DNA of 64,000 nucleotides, taken from contig JAQWEL010000002.1 of the NCBI GenBank assembly GCA_028704945.1, forward strand, positions 62,001-126,000, given 5' to 3'. The notes under the pieces are model-generated. The model was not told where the DNA came from, did no database searches, and saw only the letters and a program-made list of their open reading frames with translations. The DNA is from Patescibacteria group bacterium. Its GTDB lineage: Bacteria > Patescibacteriota > Patescibacteriia > Patescibacteriales > Patescibacteriaceae. Below, piece by piece: positions 36,253-45,779 of this stretch (the first letter of the stretch is position 1; each line of letters starts with the position of its first letter). The position numbers were made by a program, and so were the translations under genes.

Positions 36253-37512
36253 TTAATCAGCTCGTTCAATGTCGGCGCCAATTGATTTTAAACGAGCAGC
36301 TAAATTTTCGTAGCCTCGGTCTATTTGGTAAATATTATCTATCTCGGTTTTTCCATCGGCTATTAAACCGGCAATTACCATGGCCATACCAGCTCTCAGG
36401 TCGGGTGAAGTCAAATGACGGCCATGTAATTTGGTCGGGCCATTAACAACGATGCGATGAGGATCACACATAATAATGTTAGCGTTCATTTGGGTTAACA
36501 TGTCGGTAAAGAGCAAACGGCGATCATAAATAGTTTCATGGATCAGGCTTGAACCATTGGCTTGTGTCATTAAAATGGTGTAAGGGGATTGCAAGTCGGT
36601 TGGGAAACCAGGGTATTCATGAGTTTTTATACTGTAAGGTTTTAAGCTATCAGTTGGTTTAATAATTAAAAAATTATCGCCTTGTTCAAAAGGCACTCCG
36701 ATGTGCTTAAAGATATTTAATAAAGATTCTAAATGTTTAGGTTCACAGTCGGTGATAGTTAGCTCTGAATTGGAAGCGGCTGCCATGATGGCGAAAGTGC
36801 CAGCTTCAATCCGGTCAGGAATAACAGCGCAAACACTGGCAGAAATTTTTTCTACTCCCTCAATAATTATAACAGGTGAGCCATGGCCGCTAATTTTAGC
36901 GCCGACTGAATTTAAGTATTCAGCTAAAGCAAAGATTTCTGGTTCCATGGCGCAGTTTTTAAGAATGGTTTTACCTTGCGCCAGAACAGCTGTCATCATT
37001 AAAGCTTCAGTGCCAGTAACGCTCATAACCGGAAAAAAATATTCAGCGCCAGTTAATTTATCAGCTTTTAAAACATAATTAGTGTCTTCAGCAGAAAGCT
37101 TAGCGCCCATAGCTTGAAAACCTTCCAGAAAAATATCAATCGGTCTGGTGCCGGCGCCAATAACACAGCCGCCCGGATGAGGAAATTTAACTTCGCCAAA
37201 ACGCGCTAACAGCGGGCCGACAAACATAATTGAGGCTCTGAGTTTATTGGCAAAAACTTGATCAAGTTGGGTTTTATTAATACCAGCAGTATTAATTTTG
37301 CAAATTGACCCATTACGATTGATTTCAGCGCCCAGGTCTTTAAGTAATTCCAGAGAACGGTCAATGTCTTCAATATTAGGCAAATTGGTAATAGTCATTT
37401 CAGCGCTTGATAATAAGGTGGCAGGAATTATCTTTAAAGCAGCGTTTTTAGCTCCTTTTACTGAGATTTTCCCAGATAATGGCTTATTTCCATGGATAAT
37501 GTATTTAGGCAT
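36253..37512 (-). CDS. murA: UDP-N-acetylglucosamine 1-carboxyvinyltransferase
   Basis: 419 aa. It performs the first committed step of peptidoglycan synthesis, adding enolpyruvate to UDP-GlcNAc. K22/N23 are in VKGAKNAALKIIPA. The catalytic Cys is C116 in HPGGCVIGAGTRPID, so it should be fosfomycin-sensitive in principle. EYPGFPTDLQSPYTILM and the C-terminal RGYENLAARLKSIGA are conserved. First gene of a two-gene operon with the PEGA protein. Confidence 0.96.
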   Translation of the reverse strand: MPKYIIHGNKPLSGKISVKGAKNAALKIIPATLLSSAEMTITNLPNIEDIDRSLELLKDLGAEINRNGSICKINTAGINKTQLDQVFANKLRASIMFVGPLLARFGEVKFPHPGGCVIGAGTRPIDIFLEGFQAMGAKLSAEDTNYVLKADKLTGAEYFFPVMSVTGTEALMMTAVLAQGKTILKNCAMEPEIFALAEYLNSVGAKISGHGSPVIIIEGVEKISASVCAVIPDRIEAGTFAIMAAASNSELTITDCEPKHLESLLNIFKHIGVPFEQGDNFLIIKPTDSLKPYSIKTHEYPGFPTDLQSPYTILMTQANGSSLIHETIYDRRLLFTDMLTQMNANIIMCDPHRIVVNGPTKLHGRHLTSPDLRAGMAMVIAGLIADGKTEIDNIYQIDRGYENLAARLKSIGADIERAD

Positions 37513-37570
37513 ATTTTAATGGTTATTTTTTAATAAATATAGCTAAAAATAACTATTTTTTCAAGTGCCA

Positions 37571-37599
37571 TTGACAAATTAGCATAAATATGCTATACT
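37571..37599 (+). promoter_or_regulatory. Strong sigma70-type promoter
   Basis: TTGACA (37571-37576), 17-bp spacer, TATACT (37594-37599). It starts an mRNA with a leader of about 220 nt before the ORF at 37825. Confidence 0.8.
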
Positions 37600-37625
37600 T
37601 TTACATTACTTTTAAAATTGTTCCT

Positions 37626-37790
37626 ATTAATTCGGGAAAGAAAACAAAGGGATAGCATGTTAATCGTTAACTGGTTACGACTCGTTTACGCCTGCGGCTA
37701 TTTCTATCAAGGTTGAGGTTTATATCTATATAGATCTATATAACCAATCACCTTACTCTCTCTTTTCCGTATTAATACGAATAATTCGTA
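37626..37790 (+). other. Structured 5' leader, riboswitch-like fold
   Basis: A closing helix pairs attaat-t-cgggaaaga (37626-37641) with tcttttccg-t-attaat (37761-37776), 15 pairs and one mismatch. It encloses about 120 nt with smaller hairpins (gttaa/ttaac; gcc/ggc; a tatata-gatc-tatata palindrome near 37720-37740). A tacgaa/ttcgta hairpin follows. No T run is present, so control would be translational: the SD aggag lies near 37813. I recognise no known riboswitch class. This fills most of the 312-base gap before 37825. Confidence 0.5.
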
Positions 37791-37824
37791 AAACTGTTAT
37801 TTAAAAATATATTAGGAGTTTATC

Positions 37825-38388
37825 ATGTACCCGTTAATAATTGCACTCGCAATATTAGTAATAATATTGGCCGTTCTTTACTTTCGTAAAGAATTTGTCC
37901 TTCTAAAAGAATTCAAGCTGACGGTTCCTGATGATTATCAGTACGAAACCCAGCTCACCAACTTCGCCGATAATCATCGAAAAGATTTGGCTTATTATAA
38001 CTATTTTATTACCGACAGCAATTTTTCTAAAGTCAGTAATAATTTAATACCAGGAAAAACCTACCTGGTTAAGCTATGGATTCGTAAAAAAAGATTTTTT
38101 TCCAAAATGATTTCTTTTGAAAAATGTCTGGCCTGGTTAAAAAAGAATAATGTCATTCTAACCGGAGCCCAAGGTCTTTCTCTTGTTTATCAAGAGAAAA
38201 AAGAAGAATTGCCTATTGATAAATGGACAGTATCTTTTGACGAAAAAGAAAATCTCTTATACGCCGGTGGCAATCATGGGGTGCCGAGCATCGAGCGCCG
38301 CTCGCTTGGTGGTTATGAATTCGGCCTCGGTTACTTCGGGCTCGATTGGAGTGGCCCTGATTGTTTGATGGGCTTCTGCGACTGTTAG
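37825..38388 (+). CDS. Membrane-anchored protein of unknown function
   Basis: 187 aa. N-terminal TM helix (residues 2-20, YPLIIALAILVIILAVLYF), then a mixed alpha/beta soluble domain with KTYLVKLWIRKKRFF, CLAWLKKNNVILTGAQGL and LPIDKWTVSFDEKENL. It ends in a Gly/aromatic-rich segment with three clustered Cys (GPDCLMGFCDC). Unlike most genes here it has a good SD (taggag) 7 bp before the ATG, behind the structured leader. No family recognised. A terminator follows at 38446-38482. Confidence 0.65.
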   Translation: MYPLIIALAILVIILAVLYFRKEFVLLKEFKLTVPDDYQYETQLTNFADNHRKDLAYYNYFITDSNFSKVSNNLIPGKTYLVKLWIRKKRFFSKMISFEKCLAWLKKNNVILTGAQGLSLVYQEKKEELPIDKWTVSFDEKENLLYAGGNHGVPSIERRSLGGYEFGLGYFGLDWSGPDCLMGFCDC

Positions 38389-38445
38389 TTTTTAGAAACT
38401 TAGTCACTTAGTCAAAGCTAATCTTTTGAGCCTTAAATTTTTTTT

Positions 38446-38482
38446 GAGCATTTGTAAATATTTACGAATGCTCTATTTTTTT
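38446..38482 (+). terminator. Intrinsic terminator
   Basis: gagcatt...aatgctc hairpin, almost fully palindromic (tgtaaatatttacg core), then a T run. Confidence 0.75.
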
Positions 38483-38489
38483 GCTTATA

Positions 38490-38622
38490 TTGTCATTCCG
38501 ATTCGCCCGGAGCGGAGAGGAATCGCTCTTTATGTAGTGATGAGCCCTAGCCATTTTTTGTTGGTTTTTTAGTTGATTGCATTAAGAGGGATCTCTCCTT
38601 CTTACAGTCGTCGAGATGACAA
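38490..38622. repeat. Intergenic palindromic repeat / MITE-like element
   Basis: About 133 bp bounded by imperfect inverted ends, ttgtcattccga and tcgagatgacaa. Internal GC-rich segments (cggagcggagaggaatc and gggatctctcc) stand out from the AT-rich surroundings. It resembles the widespread TGTCAT...ATGACA intergenic repeats of many bacterial genomes. Only one copy is in this window, so the repeat nature is inferred from appearance. It occupies much of the 342-base gap 38389-38730. Confidence 0.55.
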
Positions 38623-38686
38623 CAGTAGGTGTGAAATTAAGTCCTTTAATACTTTGTATTTTAGGACTTTTTTGTTATTAATTTTC

Positions 38687-38716
38687 TTGGACGATAGTTT
38701 TTAAAAATGGTATAAT
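38687..38716 (+). promoter_or_regulatory. Promoter of the P-type ATPase gene
   Basis: TTGGAC (38687-38692), 18-bp spacer, TATAAT (38711-38716), 14 bp before the ATG at 38731; the leader would be only a few bases long. Confidence 0.65.
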
Positions 38717-38730
38717 GACAAAAAATTTAT

Positions 38731-41292
38731 ATGCCAACACCAAAAATAAATAATAAGTTTATCCAAACTGCGTCAATCAAGAACATTGACGATATTTTTG
38801 TCCAATTAGAATCATCTGCTACCGGTTTGAATATCTTAAAGGTTAATGAATTGTTAAAACGAGACGGCCTTAATGAAATCGGCGGCAGAAAAAAGATGTC
38901 GACTGTTAAAAATTTTTTGCTAAGACTTAGAAGTCCATTAATCTTAACTCTTTTTACTATCGGCACAATCTCTTTATTTCTTAATGATTTACGTTCAGCT
39001 ATCGTGGTTTATGCCATGATTCTATTAAGCGTAGCGATTGACTTTGTTCAAGAACATAAATCTGAAAAAACAGTTGAAAAATTAAAGAGCCAAGTAGTTA
39101 CTAAAGTGGAAGTAATCCGAGACGGCAAAAAGATTAGTCTTGAAGCCAAACATTTAGTAGCTGGTGATGTTATTTGTCTTTCGGTCGGTTCAATCGTTCC
39201 GGCTGATGCTCGAATTATAGAATCAGATGATTTTTTTACTAATGAGTCATCATTGACCGGCGAAGCTTTCCCGGTCGCCAAACATCGCGACACACTTAGT
39301 AAATTGCCAGCCGATATTTCCGATTATGACAATATTATTTTTACCGGAACTGATGTCGTTTCCGGCTATGCTACCGCTATCGTTCTGGCGACTGGAGAAC
39401 GGACAGTCTTTGGTCGCATTGCCGCCAAATTAGCCGAACCGTCCTCTGAAACAGAATTTGAAAAAGGTGTTAAAAGTTTTGGCAATTTAATCATTAAGGT
39501 TATCTTGTCATTAGTTTTTTTGATTTTTTTTGTTAATACTATTATCGCTAAGCATGATTTTTTAAGTTCCGTAATGTTTGCTTTAGCTTTAGCTGTCGGC
39601 TTGACGCCAGAGCTTTTGCCGATGATTATGTCTATCACTTTAGCTCGTGGTTCGGTTGATATGTCTAAAAAGGGCGTTATCGTTAAGCGGCTAAATTCAA
39701 TTCATGATTTTGGAGGTATGAGCGTTCTATGCACCGATAAGACAGGCACCTTGACGGAAAATAAGATTAAGATGGTCAAGCACATCGATATTGATGGAAA
39801 TAATTCGACTAAAATTTTGGACTACGTTTATCTTAATAGTTATTATCAGGCCGGCTTAGCTAACCCGCTTGATGAAGCTGTTTTAAGAATAAAAGAAAAG
39901 ATAAAAGTTTCCGGTTGGAATAAGCTTGATGAAATACCGTTTGATTTTTCTCGACGACGACTATCAATAATCTTGGAATCAGTCAAAACAGAAGAGATGC
40001 TTATGATTTCCAAAGGAGCTCCGGAAGAAATGTTTACCGTAGCCTCTTTTTATGAAGACAATGGAGAGGTTAAAAAATTTGATAAAAAGTATCGTAACCA
40101 AGCCTTAAAGAAATATCATGAGCTATCAGCTGATGGTTTTAGGGTATTAACTTTGGCTTATAAAAAAGTTTCTGAAAAGAAAAGAGAGTATCCTGTTCAA
40201 GAAGAATGTGATTTGATTTTGTTAGGTTTTGTGGCTTTTCTTGATCCAGCTAAGAAGGGCGCTAAAGCAGCAATTGATTTATTAGAAGCAAGGGGTATAG
40301 AAATAAAGATTATTACTGGTGATAACGATTTAGTAACCAAGAAAATTTGCCATGATGTCGGCGTAGATATTAAGGGTATTTTAACCGGGCCAGAAGTTGA
40401 TGCTATGACGGACGAAGATCTAAAAAGTAAGGTAATGGATGTTACTATCTTTTCCCGTATTTCACCGGAAGGCAAAGCCAGGATAGTTAGCGCCATTCGG
40501 GAAAATAAAGTTTGCGTCGGCTATATGGGAGATGGCATTAATGATGCTTTACCCTTAAAAGCGGCCGATGTCGGCATTTCGGTCAATAATGCGGTTGATG
40601 TGGCTAAAGAAGCGGCCGATTTGATTTTGTTGACCAAAGATTTAAAAGTTTTAGCATTAGGAGTAGAAGAAGGCCGGCGAACTTTCGGCAACACCATGAA
40701 ATATATTTTAATGGGTCTTTCGTCTAATTTTGGTAATATGTTTTCGGTTGCCGCTGCTTCATTCTGTTTACCTTTTTTGCCGATGTTGCCGATTCAGATT
40801 TTACTTAATAATTTTTTGTATGACTTTTCTCAAATAACCATTCCGCTTGATAATGTTGATGAAGAATATATCAAGAAACCGAAACGTTGGGATGTTAATT
40901 TTATTAAAAAATATATGGTCTTATTTGGGCCATTGAGTTCTGTTTTTGACATTACGACCTTTGTGGTAATGATTAAATTATTTCATGCTAATGCTTCCAA
41001 TTTCCAAACGGCTTGGTTTTTAGAATCATTTGCCACTCAGACTTTGGTCATCTTTTTTATCCGCACCAGAAAAATTCCTTTTATCGAGTCACGGCCGTCT
41101 AAGTATTTAGCCGCTTCAATTTTGTTTTTTTGCGTTATCGCCATGATAATTCCTTTTAGTCCTTTGGCTGCTTATTTTGGCTTTACTAAGCCGACTTTGG
41201 GCGTAATGGCGGCTATTTGGTTTATCGTTTTGGTTTATTTGCTGTTAGTCCAAACTGTTAAGAAAGGAATTTACAAGAAGTATTTTGTTTAA
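38731..41292 (+). CDS. mgtA: P-type cation ATPase, MgtA-like
   Basis: 853 aa, about family length. Cation_ATPase_N domain at 20-70, actuator loop with TGE (residues 176-178), phosphorylation site D336 in CTDKTGTLT, nucleotide-binding domain with ISKGAPEEM, hinge GDGIND near residue 600, and ten or so TM helices. VGLTPELLPMIMSITLARGS, MSKKGVIVKRLNSI and the C-terminal LLNNFLYDFSQITIPLDNVD match P3B Mg2+-importing ATPases of the MgtA type better than Ca2+ or H+ pumps. ATP-driven Mg2+ uptake is the likely role. Confidence 0.87.
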   Translation: MPTPKINNKFIQTASIKNIDDIFVQLESSATGLNILKVNELLKRDGLNEIGGRKKMSTVKNFLLRLRSPLILTLFTIGTISLFLNDLRSAIVVYAMILLSVAIDFVQEHKSEKTVEKLKSQVVTKVEVIRDGKKISLEAKHLVAGDVICLSVGSIVPADARIIESDDFFTNESSLTGEAFPVAKHRDTLSKLPADISDYDNIIFTGTDVVSGYATAIVLATGERTVFGRIAAKLAEPSSETEFEKGVKSFGNLIIKVILSLVFLIFFVNTIIAKHDFLSSVMFALALAVGLTPELLPMIMSITLARGSVDMSKKGVIVKRLNSIHDFGGMSVLCTDKTGTLTENKIKMVKHIDIDGNNSTKILDYVYLNSYYQAGLANPLDEAVLRIKEKIKVSGWNKLDEIPFDFSRRRLSIILESVKTEEMLMISKGAPEEMFTVASFYEDNGEVKKFDKKYRNQALKKYHELSADGFRVLTLAYKKVSEKKREYPVQEECDLILLGFVAFLDPAKKGAKAAIDLLEARGIEIKIITGDNDLVTKKICHDVGVDIKGILTGPEVDAMTDEDLKSKVMDVTIFSRISPEGKARIVSAIRENKVCVGYMGDGINDALPLKAADVGISVNNAVDVAKEAADLILLTKDLKVLALGVEEGRRTFGNTMKYILMGLSSNFGNMFSVAAASFCLPFLPMLPIQILLNNFLYDFSQITIPLDNVDEEYIKKPKRWDVNFIKKYMVLFGPLSSVFDITTFVVMIKLFHANASNFQTAWFLESFATQTLVIFFIRTRKIPFIESRPSKYLAASILFFCVIAMIIPFSPLAAYFGFTKPTLGVMAAIWFIVLVYLLLVQTVKKGIYKKYFV

Positions 41293-41367
41293 AGCAAACC
41301 TTGATTTTTATTTTTAAAGATAATAACATACTATAATAGATAAATAAAATAATAAATTAGAAAAACT

Positions 41368-42429
41368 ATGAACAAAAAAATTGTTGCTTTAGCTGTTTCC
41401 TCCGTGATTATTTTTGGCAGTAACGGAGTCTTGGCGACTGACAAAGCATCCACTAAACAGGCTGTTAAACCTGTAAGTAAAGTTGTTAGTCCAGTCGACA
41501 GAATGTTTAATTTGATGTATGGGACAGACTCCTATACCTATGATTTTAAAATGCCCATGGTAACTAAGGTTGTTCCTCAAGGCGAAACAAAGGAAACAAA
41601 GGTTGAAATTAACATCACTATGAATGGAGCTGTGGTTGGTCAGAAAAATCCTAAGACCATGAAGCAGGATATTAAAGTCAACTATCAAATAAAGAACGAA
41701 GATCTTAAGACTGCTATCGGAACAAATAAAATTAATTTGGGTTTAGACATGAAAACCGTTGGCGAGGATTATTTTTTTAATTTAAAAGAATATCCGGATT
41801 TAGTTAACGTCATAGTGGATTTATCAAAAATTAAAGGACAGTGGATTAAATTAACTTCAGACGACTTGGCTAATTTTATTAAGATGTTACCTGAGGATGG
41901 TAATAATAATGATTTGTTGATGTCGAGTTTGAATATGGAGAAGCAAGCAGAAAAGCAAAAAGAGATTGTTAATTTAATGAAGAAACATAAAGTCATTGTC
42001 GTTGGAAAAAAATTATCTAATGGTAAGGTTGGTAAGACTGTAGTTGATCGTTGGAATTTTTCTTTAAATAAATTGGGTATGGCTAAGTTTATGATTGATA
42101 TGAATAAACTATATGGCACCCCAATGACTAAAGCGGAAATCGAAGACATGAATAATGGTTTAAGGAGCTTTAATTTCAAGACCGGAGAGTTAGCTATCGG
42201 TAGAAATAATGAAGTTTTGGTATTAAAATTAACTGGAGTTAATAATGATATTGACGGAGATAAACAGACTAAAGATTCTTTGACGATGAATTTTGATTGG
42301 ACTATGCGCGATTTTAACAGTAAAAAAATCAAAGTCTCTACACCGATCAAAGCTATTTCTGTTAATGAGGTTAGTAATTTAGTCAAGTTGAATATTGACG
42401 CTAATACTCTTGAAGAATCAGCTAAATAA
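41368..42429 (+). CDS. Exported protein of unknown function
   Basis: 353 aa. Signal peptide at residues 1-23 (IVALAVSSVIIFGSNGVLA). The mature part is a long run of beta-type sequence with charged loops (KVEINITMNGAVVGQ, EYPDLVNVIVDLSKIKGQWI, NNEVLVLKLTGVNNDIDGD). The shape reminds me of LolA/LppX-like lipid carriers, but no motif supports that firmly. There is no lipobox Cys. TATAAT at 41332-41337 may be its promoter. It ends at a shared terminator with topA. Confidence 0.6.
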   Translation: MNKKIVALAVSSVIIFGSNGVLATDKASTKQAVKPVSKVVSPVDRMFNLMYGTDSYTYDFKMPMVTKVVPQGETKETKVEINITMNGAVVGQKNPKTMKQDIKVNYQIKNEDLKTAIGTNKINLGLDMKTVGEDYFFNLKEYPDLVNVIVDLSKIKGQWIKLTSDDLANFIKMLPEDGNNNDLLMSSLNMEKQAEKQKEIVNLMKKHKVIVVGKKLSNGKVGKTVVDRWNFSLNKLGMAKFMIDMNKLYGTPMTKAEIEDMNNGLRSFNFKTGELAIGRNNEVLVLKLTGVNNDIDGDKQTKDSLTMNFDWTMRDFNSKKIKVSTPIKAISVNEVSNLVKLNIDANTLEESAK

Positions 42430-42450
42430 GGTTCCCTTAAATAAAATCAA

Positions 42451-42479
42451 AAACTCAGGTTTGTCGCCTGAGTTTTTTA
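42451..42479. terminator. Bidirectional terminator
   Basis: aaactcagg (42451-42459) pairs with cctgagttt (42467-42475), with A and T runs on the two sides, between convergent genes. Confidence 0.8.
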
Positions 42480-42485
42480 ATAAGT

Positions 42486-44690
42486 TTATTTAGTAAATTT
42501 GCAAGTTTTACTACTGCAACTAATGCCACCTTTTTTGTTTTCGATCAATAACGCTTCGCAATCTGGACATTTTTCTCCAGTTGGTTTACCCCAATAAGCA
42601 TTCTTACAGTCTGGATAATTAGAGCAGGCGTAAAAAATTCCGAAACGACTTTTTTTAGGTGTTATCTCGCCTTTTTCACAGGCCGGACATTTAATACCGG
42701 TGCCAACGATATTTTTTTGACCTTCTTGAATATTCTTGATGTTTTTACATTTTGGATAAGCGCTGCAAGCTAAAAAAGCGCCGAAGCGTCCGGTTTTAAT
42801 CATCATAGGATGATCGCATTTTGAACATCTTTCACCTTTATATTTTTCATTCAAAGCTTTTAATTCCTCAGTTTCTTCCGGACTAGCCTTTTTTTCACCG
42901 ATTTGGCGAGTGTTTTTACAAGCAGGAAAATTTGAGCAAGCTAAAAATTTGCCAAAACGGCCGATTTTAATAACCATCGGGCTTTCGCATTTATCGCAAA
43001 GCTCTTGTGTTCTTTCTTCTGGCATAATGTCAGCTTTATTTAATTCTTTAGTTTTATCCTCAATGTTTTGATGAAACGGTTCGTAGAATTTAGCGATAAC
43101 TGGTTGCCAAGAAATTTTGCCATCAGCGATTTTGTCGAATTTTTTTTCCATTTTAGCAGTAAATTCCAAGTTAACAATATCAGGAAAATGTTCGACCAAT
43201 AAGTCGTTGACAATAAAGGCAATGTCGGTTGGTTTCAAACGCTTGTCTTCAGCTCTTTCAATATAGTTTCTATTTTCTAAAGTAGCAATAGTCGGGGCAT
43301 AAGTAGAAGGACGGCCGATTTCATTTTTTTCCAGTTCTTTGACTAAGGTGGCGTCAGAGTATCTGGCTGGCGGCTTGGTTGAATTGGCTTCTGTCTTGAC
43401 TTCGACTAAAGTCAATTTTTCACCATCAGTTAAGACAGGCAATTCGCTTTCGCCAGTCGACTCAGAGTAAATTTTTAAAAAACCGTCGAATTTTAAAATT
43501 AAGCCCTGGGCAATCAATTCATATTGGCCAGCGGTGATTATCGCTTTGGAGCTGTCAAACAGCGCGTCAGGCATTTGACTGGCGATGGACCTGGACCAAA
43601 TCAGTTCGTATAATTTTTTTTCATTAGCGTCTGTGCCTGTCTTTAATTTAGACGGTTCGCGAGTTGCTTCGGTTGGCCGGATAGCTTCGTGAGCTTCTTG
43701 AGCGCCTTTAGCTTTAGTCTTATAATGTTTCGGGCTGGAATATTCTTTGCCAAAGTTTTTAATTAAATATTTATCAGCTTCAGCTAAGAATTTCTCACTT
43801 AAATTAAGCGAATCGGTACGCATGTAAGTGATAAAACCTTTTTCGTAAAGCTTTTGGGCAACTACCATGGTCTGCTTAGCGCTCCAACCTAAACGGCGGT
43901 TAGCGGTTTGTTGTAAAGTGGAAGTCTTAAAAGGAGTCGGAGCTTTTTTGGTGGCGATTTTTGTTTCAACGGATTGGACAGTATGTTCTAGATTTTCCAA
44001 TTCAGTTTTAATATTGTCAGCTTCCTCTTGACTCTTGATTGATAATTTATCCAAAGTTTCATTATTAATAGCAGCTAATTCGGCAGTAAATTCTTCTTTA
44101 GCTTTTAAAATTTCTTTGATTTTCCAATAGTCAATTGGCTGGAAAGCTTTGATTTCGCGTTCGCGTTCGACAATTAATTTTAAAGCGACTGATTGAACAC
44201 GTCCAGCTGAAAGGCCTCTGGCTACTTTTTTCCAAAGTAAAGGCGAGAGTTCATAACCAACCAAACGATCCAAGACTCGACGAGCCTGTTGCGCGTTAAA
44301 AAGATTTTCATCCAGGTGACGGGGAGTTTCCAAAGCTTTTAAAATAGCATCTTTAGTTATTTCATGGAAAACAATGCGTTGAGCAGCTTGTGGTTTGATA
44401 TTCAAAACTTCAGCCAAGTGCCAAGCAATAGCTTCTCCTTCGCGGTCTTCATCGGAAGCAAGAACGATTTCGTCAGCTTTTTTAGCGGCTTCTTTCAGAA
44501 TAGTAACCGCTTTTCTGGCCTTAGTCGGGATAACATATTTAGGCTCGAAGTTTTTTTCAACATCAATACCCAAGGTTGATTTAGGTAAATCGCGGATATG
44601 ACCAAAAGAAGACTCTATTTTATAGTCAGAGCCTAAGAATTTAGAAATAGTTTTTGCTTTAGTTGGTGACTCAACGATGATAAGCTTCAT
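42486..44690 (-). CDS. topA: DNA topoisomerase I
   Basis: 734 aa. Type IA enzyme that relaxes negative supercoils. TOPRIM domain at residues 1-110 (IIVESPTKAKTISKFLG, ASDEDREGEAIAWHL), catalytic Y289 in GFITYMRTDS, and the SAGRVQSVAL strand-binding motif. The C-terminal region has three full topoisomerase zinc ribbons and a fourth shorter one (CDKCESP..CSNFPACK; CSKCDHP..CSAYPKCK; CPACEKG..CSNYPDCK; CPDCEAL..CSSKTC). The start is 1 bp after the dprA stop, so dprA and topA are co-transcribed, a common bacterial pairing. Confidence 0.96.
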   Translation of the reverse strand: MKLIIVESPTKAKTISKFLGSDYKIESSFGHIRDLPKSTLGIDVEKNFEPKYVIPTKARKAVTILKEAAKKADEIVLASDEDREGEAIAWHLAEVLNIKPQAAQRIVFHEITKDAILKALETPRHLDENLFNAQQARRVLDRLVGYELSPLLWKKVARGLSAGRVQSVALKLIVEREREIKAFQPIDYWKIKEILKAKEEFTAELAAINNETLDKLSIKSQEEADNIKTELENLEHTVQSVETKIATKKAPTPFKTSTLQQTANRRLGWSAKQTMVVAQKLYEKGFITYMRTDSLNLSEKFLAEADKYLIKNFGKEYSSPKHYKTKAKGAQEAHEAIRPTEATREPSKLKTGTDANEKKLYELIWSRSIASQMPDALFDSSKAIITAGQYELIAQGLILKFDGFLKIYSESTGESELPVLTDGEKLTLVEVKTEANSTKPPARYSDATLVKELEKNEIGRPSTYAPTIATLENRNYIERAEDKRLKPTDIAFIVNDLLVEHFPDIVNLEFTAKMEKKFDKIADGKISWQPVIAKFYEPFHQNIEDKTKELNKADIMPEERTQELCDKCESPMVIKIGRFGKFLACSNFPACKNTRQIGEKKASPEETEELKALNEKYKGERCSKCDHPMMIKTGRFGAFLACSAYPKCKNIKNIQEGQKNIVGTGIKCPACEKGEITPKKSRFGIFYACSNYPDCKNAYWGKPTGEKCPDCEALLIENKKGGISCSSKTCKFTK

Positions 44691-44691
44691 A

Positions 44692-45771
44692 TTATTTAAG
44701 ATGATAAATTCCCCCCAAAGAGGTGATTAAGCCATTAAGCTCCATAATAGTTAGAGCTGGCGTTATAACACAAATATCTAAGTTTAGCAATAGTCGTAAC
44801 TCATCTGGCGTTTGCGGTAACTTTTTAATGGCTTCCAGAATAGCTTGTTCGGTGTCATCCAAAGAGTTTATTATTTCACTATTATCTGGTTTGAGTCGGT
44901 CCATTTTTAAGTTTTCTAATATGTCTAGTGGCTCAATAACTGGCTTAGCGCCATTTTTAATTAGTTCGTTTGGCCCAGCTGAATAACAAGAATTGATTGG
45001 GCCAGGTATAGCCATAACTTCGCGACCTTGTTCTAAACCTAAGCGGGCAGTAATCAAAGAGCCTGATTTTAGAGCCGCTTCAATAATTAAGACGCCCAAA
45101 GAAATACCGGAAACAATTCGGTTACGACGGGGAAAATTAGCGGGAAAAGCAATGCTTAATGGTGGAAATTCACTTAATAACAGCCCCCTTGCTTCTATTT
45201 GTTTAGCTAGATTAAGATTTCGTTGCGGATAAATTAAGGCTTGGTCTAAACCTGATCCTAAAACAGCAACAGTTTTACCAGCTGATTCCAAACAAGCTTG
45301 ATGAGCTAAAGCATCAACACCGATGGCTAAGCCGCTAGTGATAATTAATCCGGCTTGAGACAAAGTCGGGATGATTAAATCAATCGCTTGTTTGGCATAT
45401 TTAGTCGGCTTTCTGGAACCGACCACAGCTAAGCCTGGTTCAGAAGCTAATTTAATATCACCTTTGTAATAGAGTAATAATGGCGCGTCCTTAATGTTTT
45501 TAAGCAGTTTGGGATAATTTTTATCCGAAATAGTTAAAAAAGAGATATTTTCTTTAGTTAAAATATCTTCAAAAATATTTTTATTAAATTTGTTACGCCA
45601 GGCCAGAAAATGAAGAACGGCGTCTTGTTTTAATCCGGCTGCTTTTAGCGATAGCCCATCTGCTGAATATAAATTTTCCCAAGATTCAAAATAGCTGAAA
45701 AGCTTGGACAATGTAGCTGGACCAAAGTTTGAATAGTTGGATAGATAAGCTAAGAAGATGGAGTCCGACAT
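44692..45771 (-). CDS. dprA: DNA processing protein DprA
   Basis: 359 aa. The Rossmann-like DprA core is clear: GLAVVGSRKPTKYA, ITSGLAIGVDALAHQ, TVAVLGSGLDQALIYP, FPRRNRIVSG, EAALKSGSLITARLGLEQGR and PGPINS. A winged-helix-like C-terminus follows. DprA loads RecA on incoming single-stranded DNA during natural transformation, so its presence together with pilin-like genes is compatible with competence (inference; no ComEC or ComEA seen here). Confidence 0.94.
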   Translation of the reverse strand: MSDSIFLAYLSNYSNFGPATLSKLFSYFESWENLYSADGLSLKAAGLKQDAVLHFLAWRNKFNKNIFEDILTKENISFLTISDKNYPKLLKNIKDAPLLLYYKGDIKLASEPGLAVVGSRKPTKYAKQAIDLIIPTLSQAGLIITSGLAIGVDALAHQACLESAGKTVAVLGSGLDQALIYPQRNLNLAKQIEARGLLLSEFPPLSIAFPANFPRRNRIVSGISLGVLIIEAALKSGSLITARLGLEQGREVMAIPGPINSCYSAGPNELIKNGAKPVIEPLDILENLKMDRLKPDNSEIINSLDDTEQAILEAIKKLPQTPDELRLLLNLDICVITPALTIMELNGLITSLGGIYHLK

Positions 45772-45779
45772 AAAAAAAG

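Noticed and set aside
37600-37824. M-box (Mg2+) riboswitch, suggested by the MgtA-like gene nearby
   Set aside because: No M-box consensus segments seen, and a terminator (38446-38482) and a separate promoter lie between the leader and the ATPase gene.
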